Origin: Gracilariopsis chorda
Taxonomy: Eukaryota > Rhodophyta > Florideophyceae > Gracilariales > Gracilariaceae
Length of the DNA: 64,000 nucleotides
NCBI GenBank assembly: GCA_003194525.1
Contig: NBIV01000011.1
Coordinates: 186,001 to 250,000 of the forward strand
Reading direction: 5' to 3'
Positions 48,492 through 59,100 of this stretch are shown here, one piece after another; the first letter of the stretch is position 1; each line of letters opens with the position of its first letter. The position numbers and the translations under genes are program-made. A model generated the notes under the pieces. The model did no database searches. It saw nothing but the letters and a program-made list of their open reading frames with translations, and was not told where the DNA came from.

Positions 48492-49097
48492 GACTGCGCG
48501 GGCAGAGGGTGGGGGTTGATGTGATCGGCGGGGGGAAGGGGGAAGGAATGCGTGGATGGGGATGGGGACGGATGGCTTAGTCTCGAGTACGCAGGTTGAA
48601 AAGCGGGGAAGGAGGTCGGGCGCGGAGGCGAAGACAGAGGGCTGGGTCTTTTGGTGGGGAGGTGTTGAATAAGGTGGGAGGTGGATTATGTGTTGTAGTG
48701 AGGGGGGGAAATGAGGAGAGGGGGGTGGCAGAAGCGGGCAAAGGGGGAGGAGATGCCCCGGGGGAGTGGGGATGAGTTAGGGGTTCCGAATAAATGGGTG
48801 ACGGGAGCGGGTTTAGGGGAGGAAGGCGAAGCGGCCCGGCAGAAGCGATTGCGCCCGGGTCGATGCTCGCTGCCACGCGCAGCACGTCAGCACCGATGCA
48901 GCGCGGATATACGGAGAAGTGCGTGCGCAGCGGCAGCGGCAGCGGCAGCGGCAGCGGCAGCGGCAGCGGCTAATTGTCGTGCGTACTGTACGCCGCGCAC
49001 GTGCGCCAGCGCTTCGGTCGCAGCTGCTCGCCGCGCGCGGCGCGCCGGCCCGGCCGCCGCTGGCCGCCGCTGGCCGCCGCCCCAATTTGCGTCCGCC
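48492..49097. other. Intergenic region with a hexanucleotide microsatellite
   Basis: Upstream region of the SAP-like gene and 3' side of the GT14 gene. It includes a (GGCAGC)n array of about seven units at 48927-48970. Long open frames on both strands across this G+C-rich stretch (for example those reading through poly-QR or poly-A) come from the array and are not genes. Confidence 0.5.
48927..48970. repeat. (GGCAGC)n microsatellite
   Basis: About seven uninterrupted copies of a 6-bp unit in non-coding DNA between two minus-strand genes. Confidence 0.9.
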
Positions 49098-50405
49098 TCA
49101 TGCAATTGCGTTTCGCCACTCCGCCCCCTCTCGTGCGTCGCTCATCTGGCTCCGCCCCCACCACCCTGCCGCCCGCGCAGACGGCGCCCGTCGCCGCGCT
49201 GCTCCGGCCTTCACCGCCCATGCCAAGTGCCGTCGCACGCGTCGTACGTGCTCTTCGTCGCGGCACAGTGCGTCCGCCACCTCCATCAGCGCCGAATTCG
49301 CCTCCCCGAACTTACGGATGAACACGTTTGGCGACCGTCGCAGCACAGCCTCGAACCGGAACCGGCCCCGCTCGTCGCGCGCGTCCACGTCGTATGGGTG
49401 CTGTCCGGCGTGCTTCCCGTTCATCGTCCACAGTACGTGCCGCATGGCATGCGGCACCACGCTAGCGTTGAACCGCGACTGGTTCCACACCAGCGTTGCA
49501 AAGTAGTGCTCGGCCGCCTCCACCGACAACGAAAACGTTAACAGCAGCCTTCGCGCGAATCCAGACCGTACGGCAAAGTCGCACAGCCCTCGAGACGCGA
49601 TCATCCATGCCTCTGCGGTCGTGTACTGCAGCTTCATTGACCGCCACAGCGGGTTCTCTTGGCCCAGTTGCTCCACTTGTTGTCCGTCGTTGCGAAACGA
49701 AAGCGCCGGGTCCACATGCATTTTTTGCATGCGCAATCGCCGCTTTCGCTCCCACGTCGCGCACCGCGAGAAGCTCAGAAAGTTCAACTGTTCTTCCCTG
49801 TACGGTCCAAGCAGCTGCCTCAGCCCCTTTGCAGATACCAAGGGGTAGTCTGATCCACTTAGATTGATCATGTACTGCCACTTTTGGTCCTTTTCCAGAA
49901 GCAAGTTCATCGCATTGATCGTGTTGAGCACCATCGAAATGCCGCGGTACGTCACGGCCTCGGAATGCATGACGAACACGTTCTTCGAGTATGGCTGGTT
50001 AGCTCTGAAAATTTGCTCTATTACTCGATTCCTTCTTGCAAAAGGTATCTTGCGATCGAGGTGAATGGCATAAACGTTCTGCGCATGGTAAATACGTGAC
50101 ATCAGCCGAGGTAAGTGTTCAACAGTGGAGTTTGAAATTTGAATGAAGAACGCAATGCTTGCTTCGGCATCTGTGGGATCGGATGCTTGAAAAGAATAGG
50201 AAAAGCTGGCGGATCTATTCTGGGCCGGCCCAGAGCACACACACCTCATGGCTTCGTTGTCGGGCAGCACTCTTTCGACGCTGGAGCTCAGGTACAGTAG
50301 TACCAGGACAGCTACCAGGAGGGCCGAAGCAGGATAATGCTGATTTTTGTCACAGTCAGAACGCATTGGGTTGGGAATCTGTGCGTAGTAGTATCTGAGA
50401 CACAT
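49098..50405 (-). CDS. Golgi-type glycosyltransferase, GT14 (core-2/I-branching enzyme and xylosyltransferase family)
   Basis: A 435-residue type II membrane protein: a short N-terminus, one hydrophobic segment at about residues 27-42 (ALLVAVLVLLYL), then a lumenal catalytic domain. ATGs at 50405 and 50366 both lie before the anchor. GT14 marks are IAFFIQISN near the start, YAIHLDRK, a central WQYMINLSGSDYPLVS, the AEAWMIASRGL segment, and AEHYFATLVWNQSRFNASVV with VLWTMNG. Plant members add xylose, glucuronate or N-acetylglucosamine to glycoproteins or proteoglycans; the acceptor here is unknown. The C-terminal 60 residues are Arg/Ala-rich and low-complexity. It is intron-free and lies between two other minus-strand genes, with about 540 bases to the REJ gene upstream. 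Confidence 0.9.
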   Translation of the reverse strand: MCLRYYYAQIPNPMRSDCDKNQHYPASALLVAVLVLLYLSSSVERVLPDNEAMRCVCSGPAQNRSASFSYSFQASDPTDAEASIAFFIQISNSTVEHLPRLMSRIYHAQNVYAIHLDRKIPFARRNRVIEQIFRANQPYSKNVFVMHSEAVTYRGISMVLNTINAMNLLLEKDQKWQYMINLSGSDYPLVSAKGLRQLLGPYREEQLNFLSFSRCATWERKRRLRMQKMHVDPALSFRNDGQQVEQLGQENPLWRSMKLQYTTAEAWMIASRGLCDFAVRSGFARRLLLTFSLSVEAAEHYFATLVWNQSRFNASVVPHAMRHVLWTMNGKHAGQHPYDVDARDERGRFRFEAVLRRSPNVFIRKFGEANSALMEVADALCRDEEHVRRVRRHLAWAVKAGAARRRAPSARAAGWWGRSQMSDAREGAEWRNAIA

Positions 50406-50947
50406 GAATGGAATCGTACGACCGTGGTCAAATGAAGGCGTGCATTACGTGTGGGTACAAGAGGGTGTCTTCAGAGAGGGGGGCAGCCTCATCTTATGTG
50501 CCGATGGCGGATGAAGGGCCGGAGCCGTTTAGAAGATATCATGGCGCCGTTGACGGCTCGGAAAGGAAAGAGGCTTTCGTTTGGTGCGAACGCACCGAAC
50601 GATGAGGCGAACGATGGGCGGTGCATCCATGTGTGATGGCACGGTTTGCAAATGGCCAAATGCGCCGTGGAGTCGATGACGTGTGCTGAAGACGCGTGTC
50701 GGCAGGCGCGTGCTATGATTGGCTGTGATTAATGGGTTGTGCATCGCCCGACATGTTTTGTTCTTGGATGTTGCAGAATTACGGGTGAAAATGACACAAA
50801 TCACGTGCTCAACGCCTCGATCCACACGAGTAACCCTTTAACTTCAATTACGTCTGCGGCTAATATTACACACACGTAATTTCTTCACGAATTTTTCTTT
50901 TATTTCTGTACGCTTGTCCACGCTTCGTCGTGAAAACGATCTTTGGA
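50406..50947. other. Intergenic region upstream of the GT14 gene
   Basis: Promoter side of the GT14 gene and 3' side of the REJ gene. It has one CACGTG at 50802-50807. No small gene can be supported. Confidence 0.35.
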
Positions 50948-53900
50948 CTAAACTCCTGTGATTTCATCGCTTGACCCGGAAGAATGCGATTCTGTCGCCG
51001 TCAACAGCGAAGATGCATCTGAGTCTCTCACGTTTTCCAAACTCCCGATCGACCCGGTTTCCCCTCTTGCCCCAAAACGGAGCGGCATGTCCAAGTTCAA
51101 ATCTACGGTCTCATCACTGCTAGTTGCATCACTCACATCGCCAGTGGCCCCGTGCAGTCCCACAACTTCCCCTTCTCTCCAACCCCTTCTACTTCGCACA
51201 ACGCGCCACCGCCACAGCAGAACAACAACAGCTACCATGGCACAACCCAAGATTCCTACCAAAATCAGCCAGAAAACAATTCTTGAGGCAGACCTTTCGC
51301 CGCTGATATCCCCGGCTTTCAAAAGGATGCATTCTCCCAGCTTTGTGCCATTCACGCGTAACAGTAACGACACGGGCAGCTCACTCTCTACTACTGCCCT
51401 CACCCTTCCCCTTGATGCATCCAGTTCGAATTCGCGCGCCATGACGTCACCCTTTCTCGCTACAGAAACGTGCGAGTATCTCTGTCGGGATGCATCCGTA
51501 ATGCTTCCAGCGTCGGTGCACGTGACACGCCTGTTCTCAACCGACAAAAATTGCTCAGACATGTTTCTAGGAACATCTGCAGACACCCGTGTTTCGTAAC
51601 ATGCGGAAGATGATCCGTTCACCTTTTCAAGTTTGATCCTGCCGTTCAATTCGGTTTGCTGAAACAACAACACTTGCATCTGAGGTCCACTAAACATATC
51701 TGGCTCTGCACATGTCTTCATAACATCATTTTGCTCGATCGAGCTCAAAACGTATATGTTGCCGTCTTGCTTACGATCCTCCTGCTTTGACCCTCTACAG
51801 GTCCGTACGACGGCGGGCTCTGGTGGCAGACTCTCTACCTGACCGGGAAAACAGCTCACGCCGATGCGGTAGTCGTCATATTTCGCTTCAGTTCTTCGTG
51901 CCACCCCATCGCTTTCTTCAAAAATATCGCTCACATCAACCCGTTCAGTGTCGATAACCCCACATGCTCTTCCAGCCGAAAGCACCAGCGGAATCGTCAT
52001 TGCTGCCGATCGCCGCGTCTTCGCAGCCATTTCACTCAGCTCCTCCTTATTTGCACGAGATACTCGCCAATCCAGGTACAGCTTCTTCGTCGCAGCCGTG
52101 TAAAACTCGGTCAGCGCTTCGCGAATATGAAAGCCAGGGGACCCAGAATATATGCTGTTCGTCAGAGCAGCTTCAACTATGTCCAGTGTCCTCTGCATGT
52201 ATCCGGTAGAAGTGAATATCTCTAGCTCCAACAGCCTCGCACATGCCTGCACGAAATGTGTGTTCTGCAAAGCATTTGTTGCGGGACTGTAAACTATGCT
52301 TTCTAGCGCATTGAATGTCGAGTTGAGAACTGTCTCTGAGATGGAATCATCTCCCCTGGGGATCGAAAAGATGGTGTCGATGAACCCTGGCTCATCTCCA
52401 TGCATTACAGTCATATTCAACATATCTGCTGACATACTCCCAAGATCATCCTGGATCGTGTCCAGGCCTTCGACAGTTATCGTGGTGTTCCTCTGCTCGG
52501 ATGCTAGAAGATACGACCCACTTGGATCATACATTTCTACCACAAGACGGTACTGGCCTGGTCGAGGCACTGTAAACCACACGGCTGACTTCCCTGTACA
52601 GCCATTAAGACAGACAGATGAAGTGAAGTTCGTCGCTTTGGCTCCAACAGCGATGTCATTTCCATCTGGCGCATCGATCACGGGCTGGAGCAAGAAAGCA
52701 TACAGATTGTCCGATGACGGCAGCGAGTACGCGCTGGCGTAGAAAACTGTTTGATTTGCCTTTCCTTCTGTGACTGGCATGTCTGGAACGACAAGACTTG
52801 GACAGGTCTCGACCACAAAACGCCAGCTGGTCCCTGCACCTGGGCCGGCGTTAGTGTCAACTGCGCCGTACAAGGTGTAACGCCCGGAGGGCAAGGCGGA
52901 GACAGAAACAGCAAAAAATCGACCGTATGGATCATCCTTGGCCCAGTAGCCGCTATGAACAATCACAATATCGTCTGGCGAGCTCGCAAGGTAGTCGCGC
53001 TGTTCTCCGTCACGGACGAGCTTAAAATCAAGCGGATCAGACAGGGTTTGGTTCCAGGAAACAAACACTGATTCAAAGCACTTGAACAGTGGACCATCTC
53101 TGAGAATATTCCGTGCAAAGGATGTTGACGCCGTTCTGAGCTTAGCTTCAATGGGAAAGATCTTGACTCCCGATTCAGGCACGACGATGACTGCGAGCGA
53201 TAGCGTTTGGGCACGCATGCCATTGCTCCATACGTACAGCGAGTACACCACTCGTGTCCCCGCCTCCACACCGACTGTGGAAATCTGAAAGTTCGAGACC
53301 TCGGTTCTTTCGCCGAGCAGCCAAGGTGAGAACAGCTGAGCCGTGCACGGTGACTCCGTGCCATCGAACACACTGGTGCATGACCATTCATACTGGAACT
53401 GACGCTGTGACGAAGAAAGGGCGCCGTACTGCGACTGGTCGTAAACCTCAGCTCGAATGGGATACGTGGTGGTACCGGAGGGTAGGGTGACTGTGCTCGC
53501 AGCACCATTCAAGACGGCCTTGAAAGGAAGGGCTTCCCTTCTGACGATGGCACTGCCGGTTGCAACGGCGCGCGCAAGCACTTTGTTCGTGGAGCGATGA
53601 AGCAGAACAGCATGCACAACGTACACAAAGCGACCATGAACGGGTACGACAAGCCGGTTTCCCAAACCGGTTGTGACAGCTGTAGATAGCGCGTCCAGAG
53701 TTGAAGAAGCGTTCGACACGGGTTGAACAATGGTGTTATTGACACGCCATATCATTCGGATGGTCGTATTTGGGGTTGCTGCGCAGTTGTGTGGAGAAAG
53801 TGATGCATCGAGAATTGCGGCATTCTGGAGGGGGCTTTGATCGTGGATGTGCGGAAAAACGGAGATGCCGAACACGTGGGGACTGGATGTACGGGCCACG

Positions 53901-54892
53901 AAAAGAACTGTCTGGCCAACACGTCCGGCGTGGGTAACGGTGATCAAAATGGTGACGATGTGACGTGGATCTTGGTTCGGTGAGAAGAGCGCTTCTGGGA
54001 GTAGGACCATGGTTGCGTTGGTGAGGGTGCGAAGCGGACGAAATGCGGCCGGAGGCATGGTAGAAACTCTATATGATACATTGTAGAGCGGGGTTTGAGG
54101 TTGAGCCAAGGTATGAGCATCAAAGTGCACCAGCGGGGTGAAGTTAGTGCAGAGAGATGGTAAGGTGTATCGAGCTGTCGGATAGTTGTACGATGCGTGA
54201 AGTGGGGCGGCGGAAAGAGGGATCAAATTTTGAGCGACGGTGGCGGAAAACGGAGGCGAGTTGACTCCATCGGGGGCACGGACAACGAAGTTGAGTTGGG
54301 TTTGATTGCGAAGTGGGCGAACTCGAATAAGGATCTCAGTGGGCGAAACATGCAGCAGTCGCGGTGGAAGCACTGGCTGAGACAGTACGAAAATACGGGG
54401 GTTGGGCGGAAAGACGCCCGTGAGAATGACTGTTGCAAGACGAGCGGGGTGCAACACTGAGGGATGCAATGAGCTGATGGACGGTGGAGGTATGATGCGA
54501 AAGATAGTACTATTCGGGGAGTGAAGGAGGATGGTGGCGTTGTTGTGAAGCGCTGCAATGCGCCATTGGGGAGAGGAGATGGGTAGGGGAGGTATTTGGA
54601 AAGAAAGGGTGGTAATGGATGCATTGATGATGGACACGGATGACGGAAAGAGGGTGAGAGGAGGTGAGGCGAAGATCTGAAGACGGGGATTGCGGACGGG
54701 GTGAGAAAGGGTGACGGAGAGTTTGTGTGGGACGTAGGCGGTAAGCGTAGAAGAGGATTGGACGGACAGTAAGCGAGGCTTCGTGGAGGCGTTACGGTGG
54801 TGTATTAGGACGGAAAGGGGGTTGGCGTGGACAACGGGTAAGGACACGAGACGCAAGAAGAGGAGGAAGGAGATAAGCAGTGAGCAAGGCAT
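50948..54892 (-). CDS. Large single-pass surface protein with a REJ (receptor for egg jelly)-type domain, 1314 residues
   Basis: The ATG at 54892 starts a signal peptide (LLISFLLFLRLVSLPVVHA, cleavage near residue 23). The extracellular part runs to about residue 1204 and carries many N-x-S/T sequons. Residues about 30-330 look like repeated beta-sandwich modules (S/T/P-rich, no known domain assigned). A REJ-like region spans about residues 360-850: it includes YEWSCTSVFDGTESPC near residue 500 and ETCPSLVVPDMPV near residue 700, with the spaced Cys and Trp expected of this family. A helical segment follows, then one membrane span at about 1205-1227 (IVFWLILVGILGCAMVAVVV) and a cytoplasmic tail of about 87 residues rich in Ser and Asp. 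In animals REJ domains occur in polycystin-1 and sperm receptors, which have multi-span PLAT/channel ends. None is present here. A role in cell-surface recognition or adhesion is inference. It is divergent to the cryptochrome gene. Confidence 0.82.
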   Translation of the reverse strand: MPCSLLISFLLFLRLVSLPVVHANPLSVLIHHRNASTKPRLLSVQSSSTLTAYVPHKLSVTLSHPVRNPRLQIFASPPLTLFPSSVSIINASITTLSFQIPPLPISSPQWRIAALHNNATILLHSPNSTIFRIIPPPSISSLHPSVLHPARLATVILTGVFPPNPRIFVLSQPVLPPRLLHVSPTEILIRVRPLRNQTQLNFVVRAPDGVNSPPFSATVAQNLIPLSAAPLHASYNYPTARYTLPSLCTNFTPLVHFDAHTLAQPQTPLYNVSYRVSTMPPAAFRPLRTLTNATMVLLPEALFSPNQDPRHIVTILITVTHAGRVGQTVLFVARTSSPHVFGISVFPHIHDQSPLQNAAILDASLSPHNCAATPNTTIRMIWRVNNTIVQPVSNASSTLDALSTAVTTGLGNRLVVPVHGRFVYVVHAVLLHRSTNKVLARAVATGSAIVRREALPFKAVLNGAASTVTLPSGTTTYPIRAEVYDQSQYGALSSSQRQFQYEWSCTSVFDGTESPCTAQLFSPWLLGERTEVSNFQISTVGVEAGTRVVYSLYVWSNGMRAQTLSLAVIVVPESGVKIFPIEAKLRTASTSFARNILRDGPLFKCFESVFVSWNQTLSDPLDFKLVRDGEQRDYLASSPDDIVIVHSGYWAKDDPYGRFFAVSVSALPSGRYTLYGAVDTNAGPGAGTSWRFVVETCPSLVVPDMPVTEGKANQTVFYASAYSLPSSDNLYAFLLQPVIDAPDGNDIAVGAKATNFTSSVCLNGCTGKSAVWFTVPRPGQYRLVVEMYDPSGSYLLASEQRNTTITVEGLDTIQDDLGSMSADMLNMTVMHGDEPGFIDTIFSIPRGDDSISETVLNSTFNALESIVYSPATNALQNTHFVQACARLLELEIFTSTGYMQRTLDIVEAALTNSIYSGSPGFHIREALTEFYTAATKKLYLDWRVSRANKEELSEMAAKTRRSAAMTIPLVLSAGRACGVIDTERVDVSDIFEESDGVARRTEAKYDDYRIGVSCFPGQVESLPPEPAVVRTCRGSKQEDRKQDGNIYVLSSIEQNDVMKTCAEPDMFSGPQMQVLLFQQTELNGRIKLEKVNGSSSACYETRVSADVPRNMSEQFLSVENRRVTCTDAGSITDASRQRYSHVSVARKGDVMAREFELDASRGRVRAVVESELPVSLLLRVNGTKLGECILLKAGDISGERSASRIVFWLILVGILGCAMVAVVVLLWRWRVVRSRRGWREGEVVGLHGATGDVSDATSSDETVDLNLDMPLRFGARGETGSIGSLENVRDSDASSLLTATESHSSGSSDEITGV

Positions 54893-56170
54893 GCTTGCTC
54901 GGGGGCTCGCGGATCAGGAGGGGAGGTGCGGACCGTGGGGGAGAGACGGGACGGGGGTGAGCGGGCGGGGGGCATTGTATGTACAGAGTAGGCAACGGAG
55001 CAAGAGCGCACGTGGAGCGATGTGAAGGGGGTGTGTGTGTATGTGTGTGGGGATGGCGAAGGAGAGCACGGGGATGCGGGCGAGCAGCGGATGCACTCAC
55101 GAGAAGGTGGCACATGGCGGGCACAGCGACGGCTGCACAATTTTGAATTGCGCCTATTTTTGTTGCATCTCAAACTACGTCATGCACGCGCCGTGCGGCG
55201 ATCCGCAACAGGCGGCACATACCACAACGCTGGCCACGTGTGATGCTACGGTGACGCGAGGCGCGCGGGTGTGTGCTGCCACGTGGAGCTGCGAACAACG
55301 GCGGACTGTCAGCGTGGATAGCCGCGGGGAGACGCGGGTAGCGCAGAGGCTAGGCTGCAGGGCGACAAGGTGTACACGTGGGAACGGGCACGTGGCGCAT
55401 GCGTGTAAGCAGAGCGCGGGCGGTACGATAGGCGGTGCGTGGGGCGGTGCGCGGGGCGGTGCGGGGGGAGGGAGGCGGTTAGTCACGAACACCGTTGGTA
55501 CCGTTGTTGTACAGCGGGGCGCAAGTTGTCGGGGTTTTTGAAGCGATTTGAACACAGAGCGCGCGCGCAGCTGACTGTACCACGGCTAAGATACATGGCA
55601 CGCACGCACGCACGCAAAATACCCCAGCTGAATGCTGTATGCGACGCACGCGCCGCCATCCACGCGCTCACGCCGCGCCGCTATCACGCTTGTTCTCCAC
55701 CAACCACCGCACGGATCTGCGCGCCCATTGGCTGCCTTGCGGCTTTGGAGGCGGAAATATCTTTGCGCCGGCCAATTGCACCGCGCCAAATCGTAGTGCC
55801 TTCCGCAAATGCCAAATCTGCGCCGGCGCTCCGCCCGTCCGTTCGCCACAATATCGCGCTTTCGCGCCGCCCCACGCGCGTGCCCTTGCACGCTGTGCCA
55901 CGCACACTACCGCCAGTGCGCCGCCCCCTCTCAACTCTTCTCTTCCCTGCAACTAAACCGCGCTCCGTACCTGTTCAGTGTTCGCATCCCTTATCAAAAG
56001 CCGCATTGTGCCTTTCACACGCAACTCGCCGCCGTTCGTATCCCTCCTTCCGCCGCTCAGTTGTGGTACCAAGGGTACATACACCCGCCTCCTCCCCCAC
56101 TCCTCCCCCACCCCTACCAACCCGCAAACGTGCACCTCCCTAGCCCCGCGCCTCTTCTTCCAATGCCATA
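54893..56170. promoter_or_regulatory. Shared 1.28-kb upstream region of the divergent REJ and cryptochrome genes, with five CACGTG palindromes
   Basis: The two genes start facing away from each other, so this interval must hold both promoters. CACGTG occurs at 55009, 55235, 55280, 55375 and 55389 (first base), four of them within 160 bases. At about 1.28 kb, random sequence would give about 0.3 occurrences, or somewhat more at this G+C content. In plants CACGTG is the G-box, bound by bZIP and bHLH factors including light-signalling ones; whether that holds here is inference. A short (CGCA)n run lies at 55598-55615. Several long overlapping frames on both strands are composition artefacts. Confidence 0.55.
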
Positions 56171-59100
56171 ATGCCGCCTCCCATATCTTGCTCCCCTTCT
56201 ACTCATTCCGTCTTTCGGGTACTCGGCTCTCCCTCTTGCAATGCCGACCACCTCAACCATTCACTTCCCGATACTGCCGCTACTGTCCATTCCGCCTCGA
56301 TACCCTCGTCACCAAGTCCTTCCCCCGCCGCCCCCATTGTAGTGTGGTTCCGCGGCCACGATCTCCGCGTCCACGATCATGCTGCGCTGGACGCTGCCAT
56401 CGCCTCTGGCGCCCCTGTAGTCGCGCTCTACGTCCTGGAGCGCGGCGCAGAAACCGATGGCGCCTCTTCTTACGTGCGCCGTCTCTCCGCTTCACGAACG
56501 CAACACCATTCTCATTCCGAAGCTTGCTCCTCCATCACAACCTCTTGTCACTCTGCGACCGCCTCTCACCACCCGCTCTACGGCACAGCCTACACAGCCA
56601 CCTCACCCTCTACAGACGAAGATCACCACCACGACCACGACCACGACGAACACTGCGAGCCGTGGGGCCCTCTTTCTCCGAATGGCGGTTTTGCGCTTGG
56701 CAGGGTTCAGCGCTGGTATCTTCATCACTCTCTACGAGTGCTACGCGAACAGCTGCAGCACCTGGGTGTCACTCTTGTTCTGCGCCGCGTCGATTGCGCG
56801 GAAGAAACGTCGCGCCAGGTACTGTCCGTCGTGCGATTGCTGCGTGCCGCCACTGTGTTTTGGAACAAGCGCTACAAACCGCGTGCGTACCCCGTGGACG
56901 AAGCCGTCAAGTCCGCGCTTCGAAAACTCAACGTCGCTTCGCACGATTTCGATTCCGAAACGTTGATTCCGCCCTCCACCGACTATGGCCGATTTAACGA
57001 CTTTCAGGGTTATACCCGCTTTTGGATCAACCATATGAGACTGCAACCCCCACCGCAACCCGAACCACCCCTTGATCCACACGCCGTCGTTGCCTATCCG
57101 CGTCAACTCGTCTTCCAACTTCTTTCAGCAAGCTCCCATTACTGTTCCACGCCTAATCGACTCCCGCCGTTTGCCGCTCCGGTGCTCCCCAGTGTGAGCG
57201 ACCTTGAGCTTTTGGACGGTCTCGACGTGCATGGTGACCACTCTCCCGGTGACGTGTCGTCCATCGGGTGTGTTGCCGCCGCCCGAGCGCTCCATCGCTT
57301 TCTCAATGGCGATCGTTTTGCTCGTTTTGCTTCCGATGTCGCCAGACGGGACGGAATGGTTACTGGAACCGACTTGGCCACTTCCCGTCTCAGCCCGCAC
57401 GTTCGCTTTGGCGAAATCTCGCCCCGCGTTTTGTTTTGGTCCGTTGTGAACGCGGGCGCCACCGCCCAGATGAACGGCGATGCGCAAGGTCTCTGTGCGG
57501 CCAGGGTGTTTTTGAAGAATATGAGCCTCAGGGAGTTTGGATACTACATGCTCCGTCGGTACCCATCTGCCGCGTGGAAACCTATCATGCCGGAGTTTGA
57601 AGTGTTTCCGTGGGAAGATGACTCTGATGGCGAACTCACACGAGCATGGAAGAACGGAACAACGGGTTTTCCCATTGTGGATGCCGCTATGAGACAGCTC
57701 ATTCGCGAGGGGTGGTTGCACAACCGAATGCGCTTTCTGGCCGCTTCCTTCTTTTGCAAGTACCTGCTTCTGCCGTGGCCAGTTGGCGCTGCGCACATGG
57801 TTCGCACTCTGGTTGACGGCGATGAAGCGTGTAACTCGCTCGGTTGGCAGTGGACCGCGGGTTGCAATTCCGACTCGTTTCCGTTTTCGACACTTGTCAA
57901 CCCCCTTTCGTTGCACACTCATACACAGTCGCGTACAAGGGCGGCCGCATACGTTAGAAAGTATGTTCCCGAGCTTGCCCATTTGCCAGACAGTTTGGTG
58001 TTCACACCGTGGAAGGCATCACTAGAAGAATGTGCGAAATACAACATTACACTCCTTCCCCTCCGAAACTATACGGATATCTCTCAAAGCCTGCAGTTCA
58101 ATGCCCGATCGGGAGATCGAGACATGGCCTACTATCCGAGCAGGATTGTGACGGGACCACAGGCTAGATACCGTGCTCGAAGAGCTATGGAAGTCATGAG
58201 GCGCATCTTCACCGCCCAAAAGCAATGTCGAACTCTATTGGTTGATCACACACAACCGTTCCCTGGCGATGAAATCAATCCGCTTCAACTGGAAAGCTAT
58301 GGTATGGTTCTGGATGTTGACCATCAAGGCGATGGGCTGTCCAACAAGAAGTCAATATCGCTACAGGAGACGACGTCGTTTGTGTCAACCATCACTACTC
58401 AGCGCAAGAATACGAGGTCCAGAGACGAACAGGATTCGTTATTGGTAACACCCGCTCGAAAACGCATGCGAACTCAAACCGGAGAAGAAGACCGCACACC
58501 ACATGTGGATGCGGTCCAACTTCGAACTCCAAGTACACGGCGGCCTCATATTGTGCAGACAGAAGTACCAGTTCCAAAAGCAATCACAGAACGTGCCGAT
58601 ACCAAAGCTACCGGACCCAATATGTTGGCGAGACTGGGTGATGTTGGAAGTGTAGCAGATCAAAACGTGCATATACAGATTCCGAAAACCACACCTGCAG
58701 CGAGTAGAGAAAGGATCTCTGAAACTCCCGTCGGTGGTGGTCATCGTAATCCCAAACGCCCGCGTTCACCGTCACTGAACGCGGTAACGCTTGAGTCCAC
58801 TCCACAGCTTTCGGATCCCTCAGGATCGAAGACGCCGAAGCTTACGGACGACCGGTTGTCGGTAAGCTCGCTGCTGTCGCCGAATCATTCGCTTCCCACG
58901 CATCCAGTGTCGCAAGAACCACGTCCCAATCACAGGAGAGCTGTGGCGGCTGAGCTGAACTTTGCAATGAGCGGTTTACCGAGACTTGCTCAGGCGGCCT
59001 CGATCCAATGTGCCGCTCGCTTCACGCCGCATGCCGGTACAATGCCGAACATGTCTTCAGAAGCCGTGGTCAGCCCACATCTCAGTACGTGCCCGACCAC

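Noticed and set aside
48711-49541. Long open frames on both strands over the G+C-rich region between the SAP-like and GT14 genes
   Set aside because: They read through the (GGCAGC)n array and the antisense of the GT14 gene, are extremely rich in R, A and Q, and show no domain. The GT14 frame on the minus strand explains the right part.
54792-56171. Several open frames of 100-230 codons on both strands in the REJ/cryptochrome interval
   Set aside because: All are R/A/P/H-rich, overlap one another in different frames, have no domain, and follow from high G+C content.
56280-57982. Open frames of up to 285 codons antisense to, or in other frames of, the cryptochrome gene
   Set aside because: The + strand frame carries unmistakable photolyase-family motifs throughout. 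The others are shadows.
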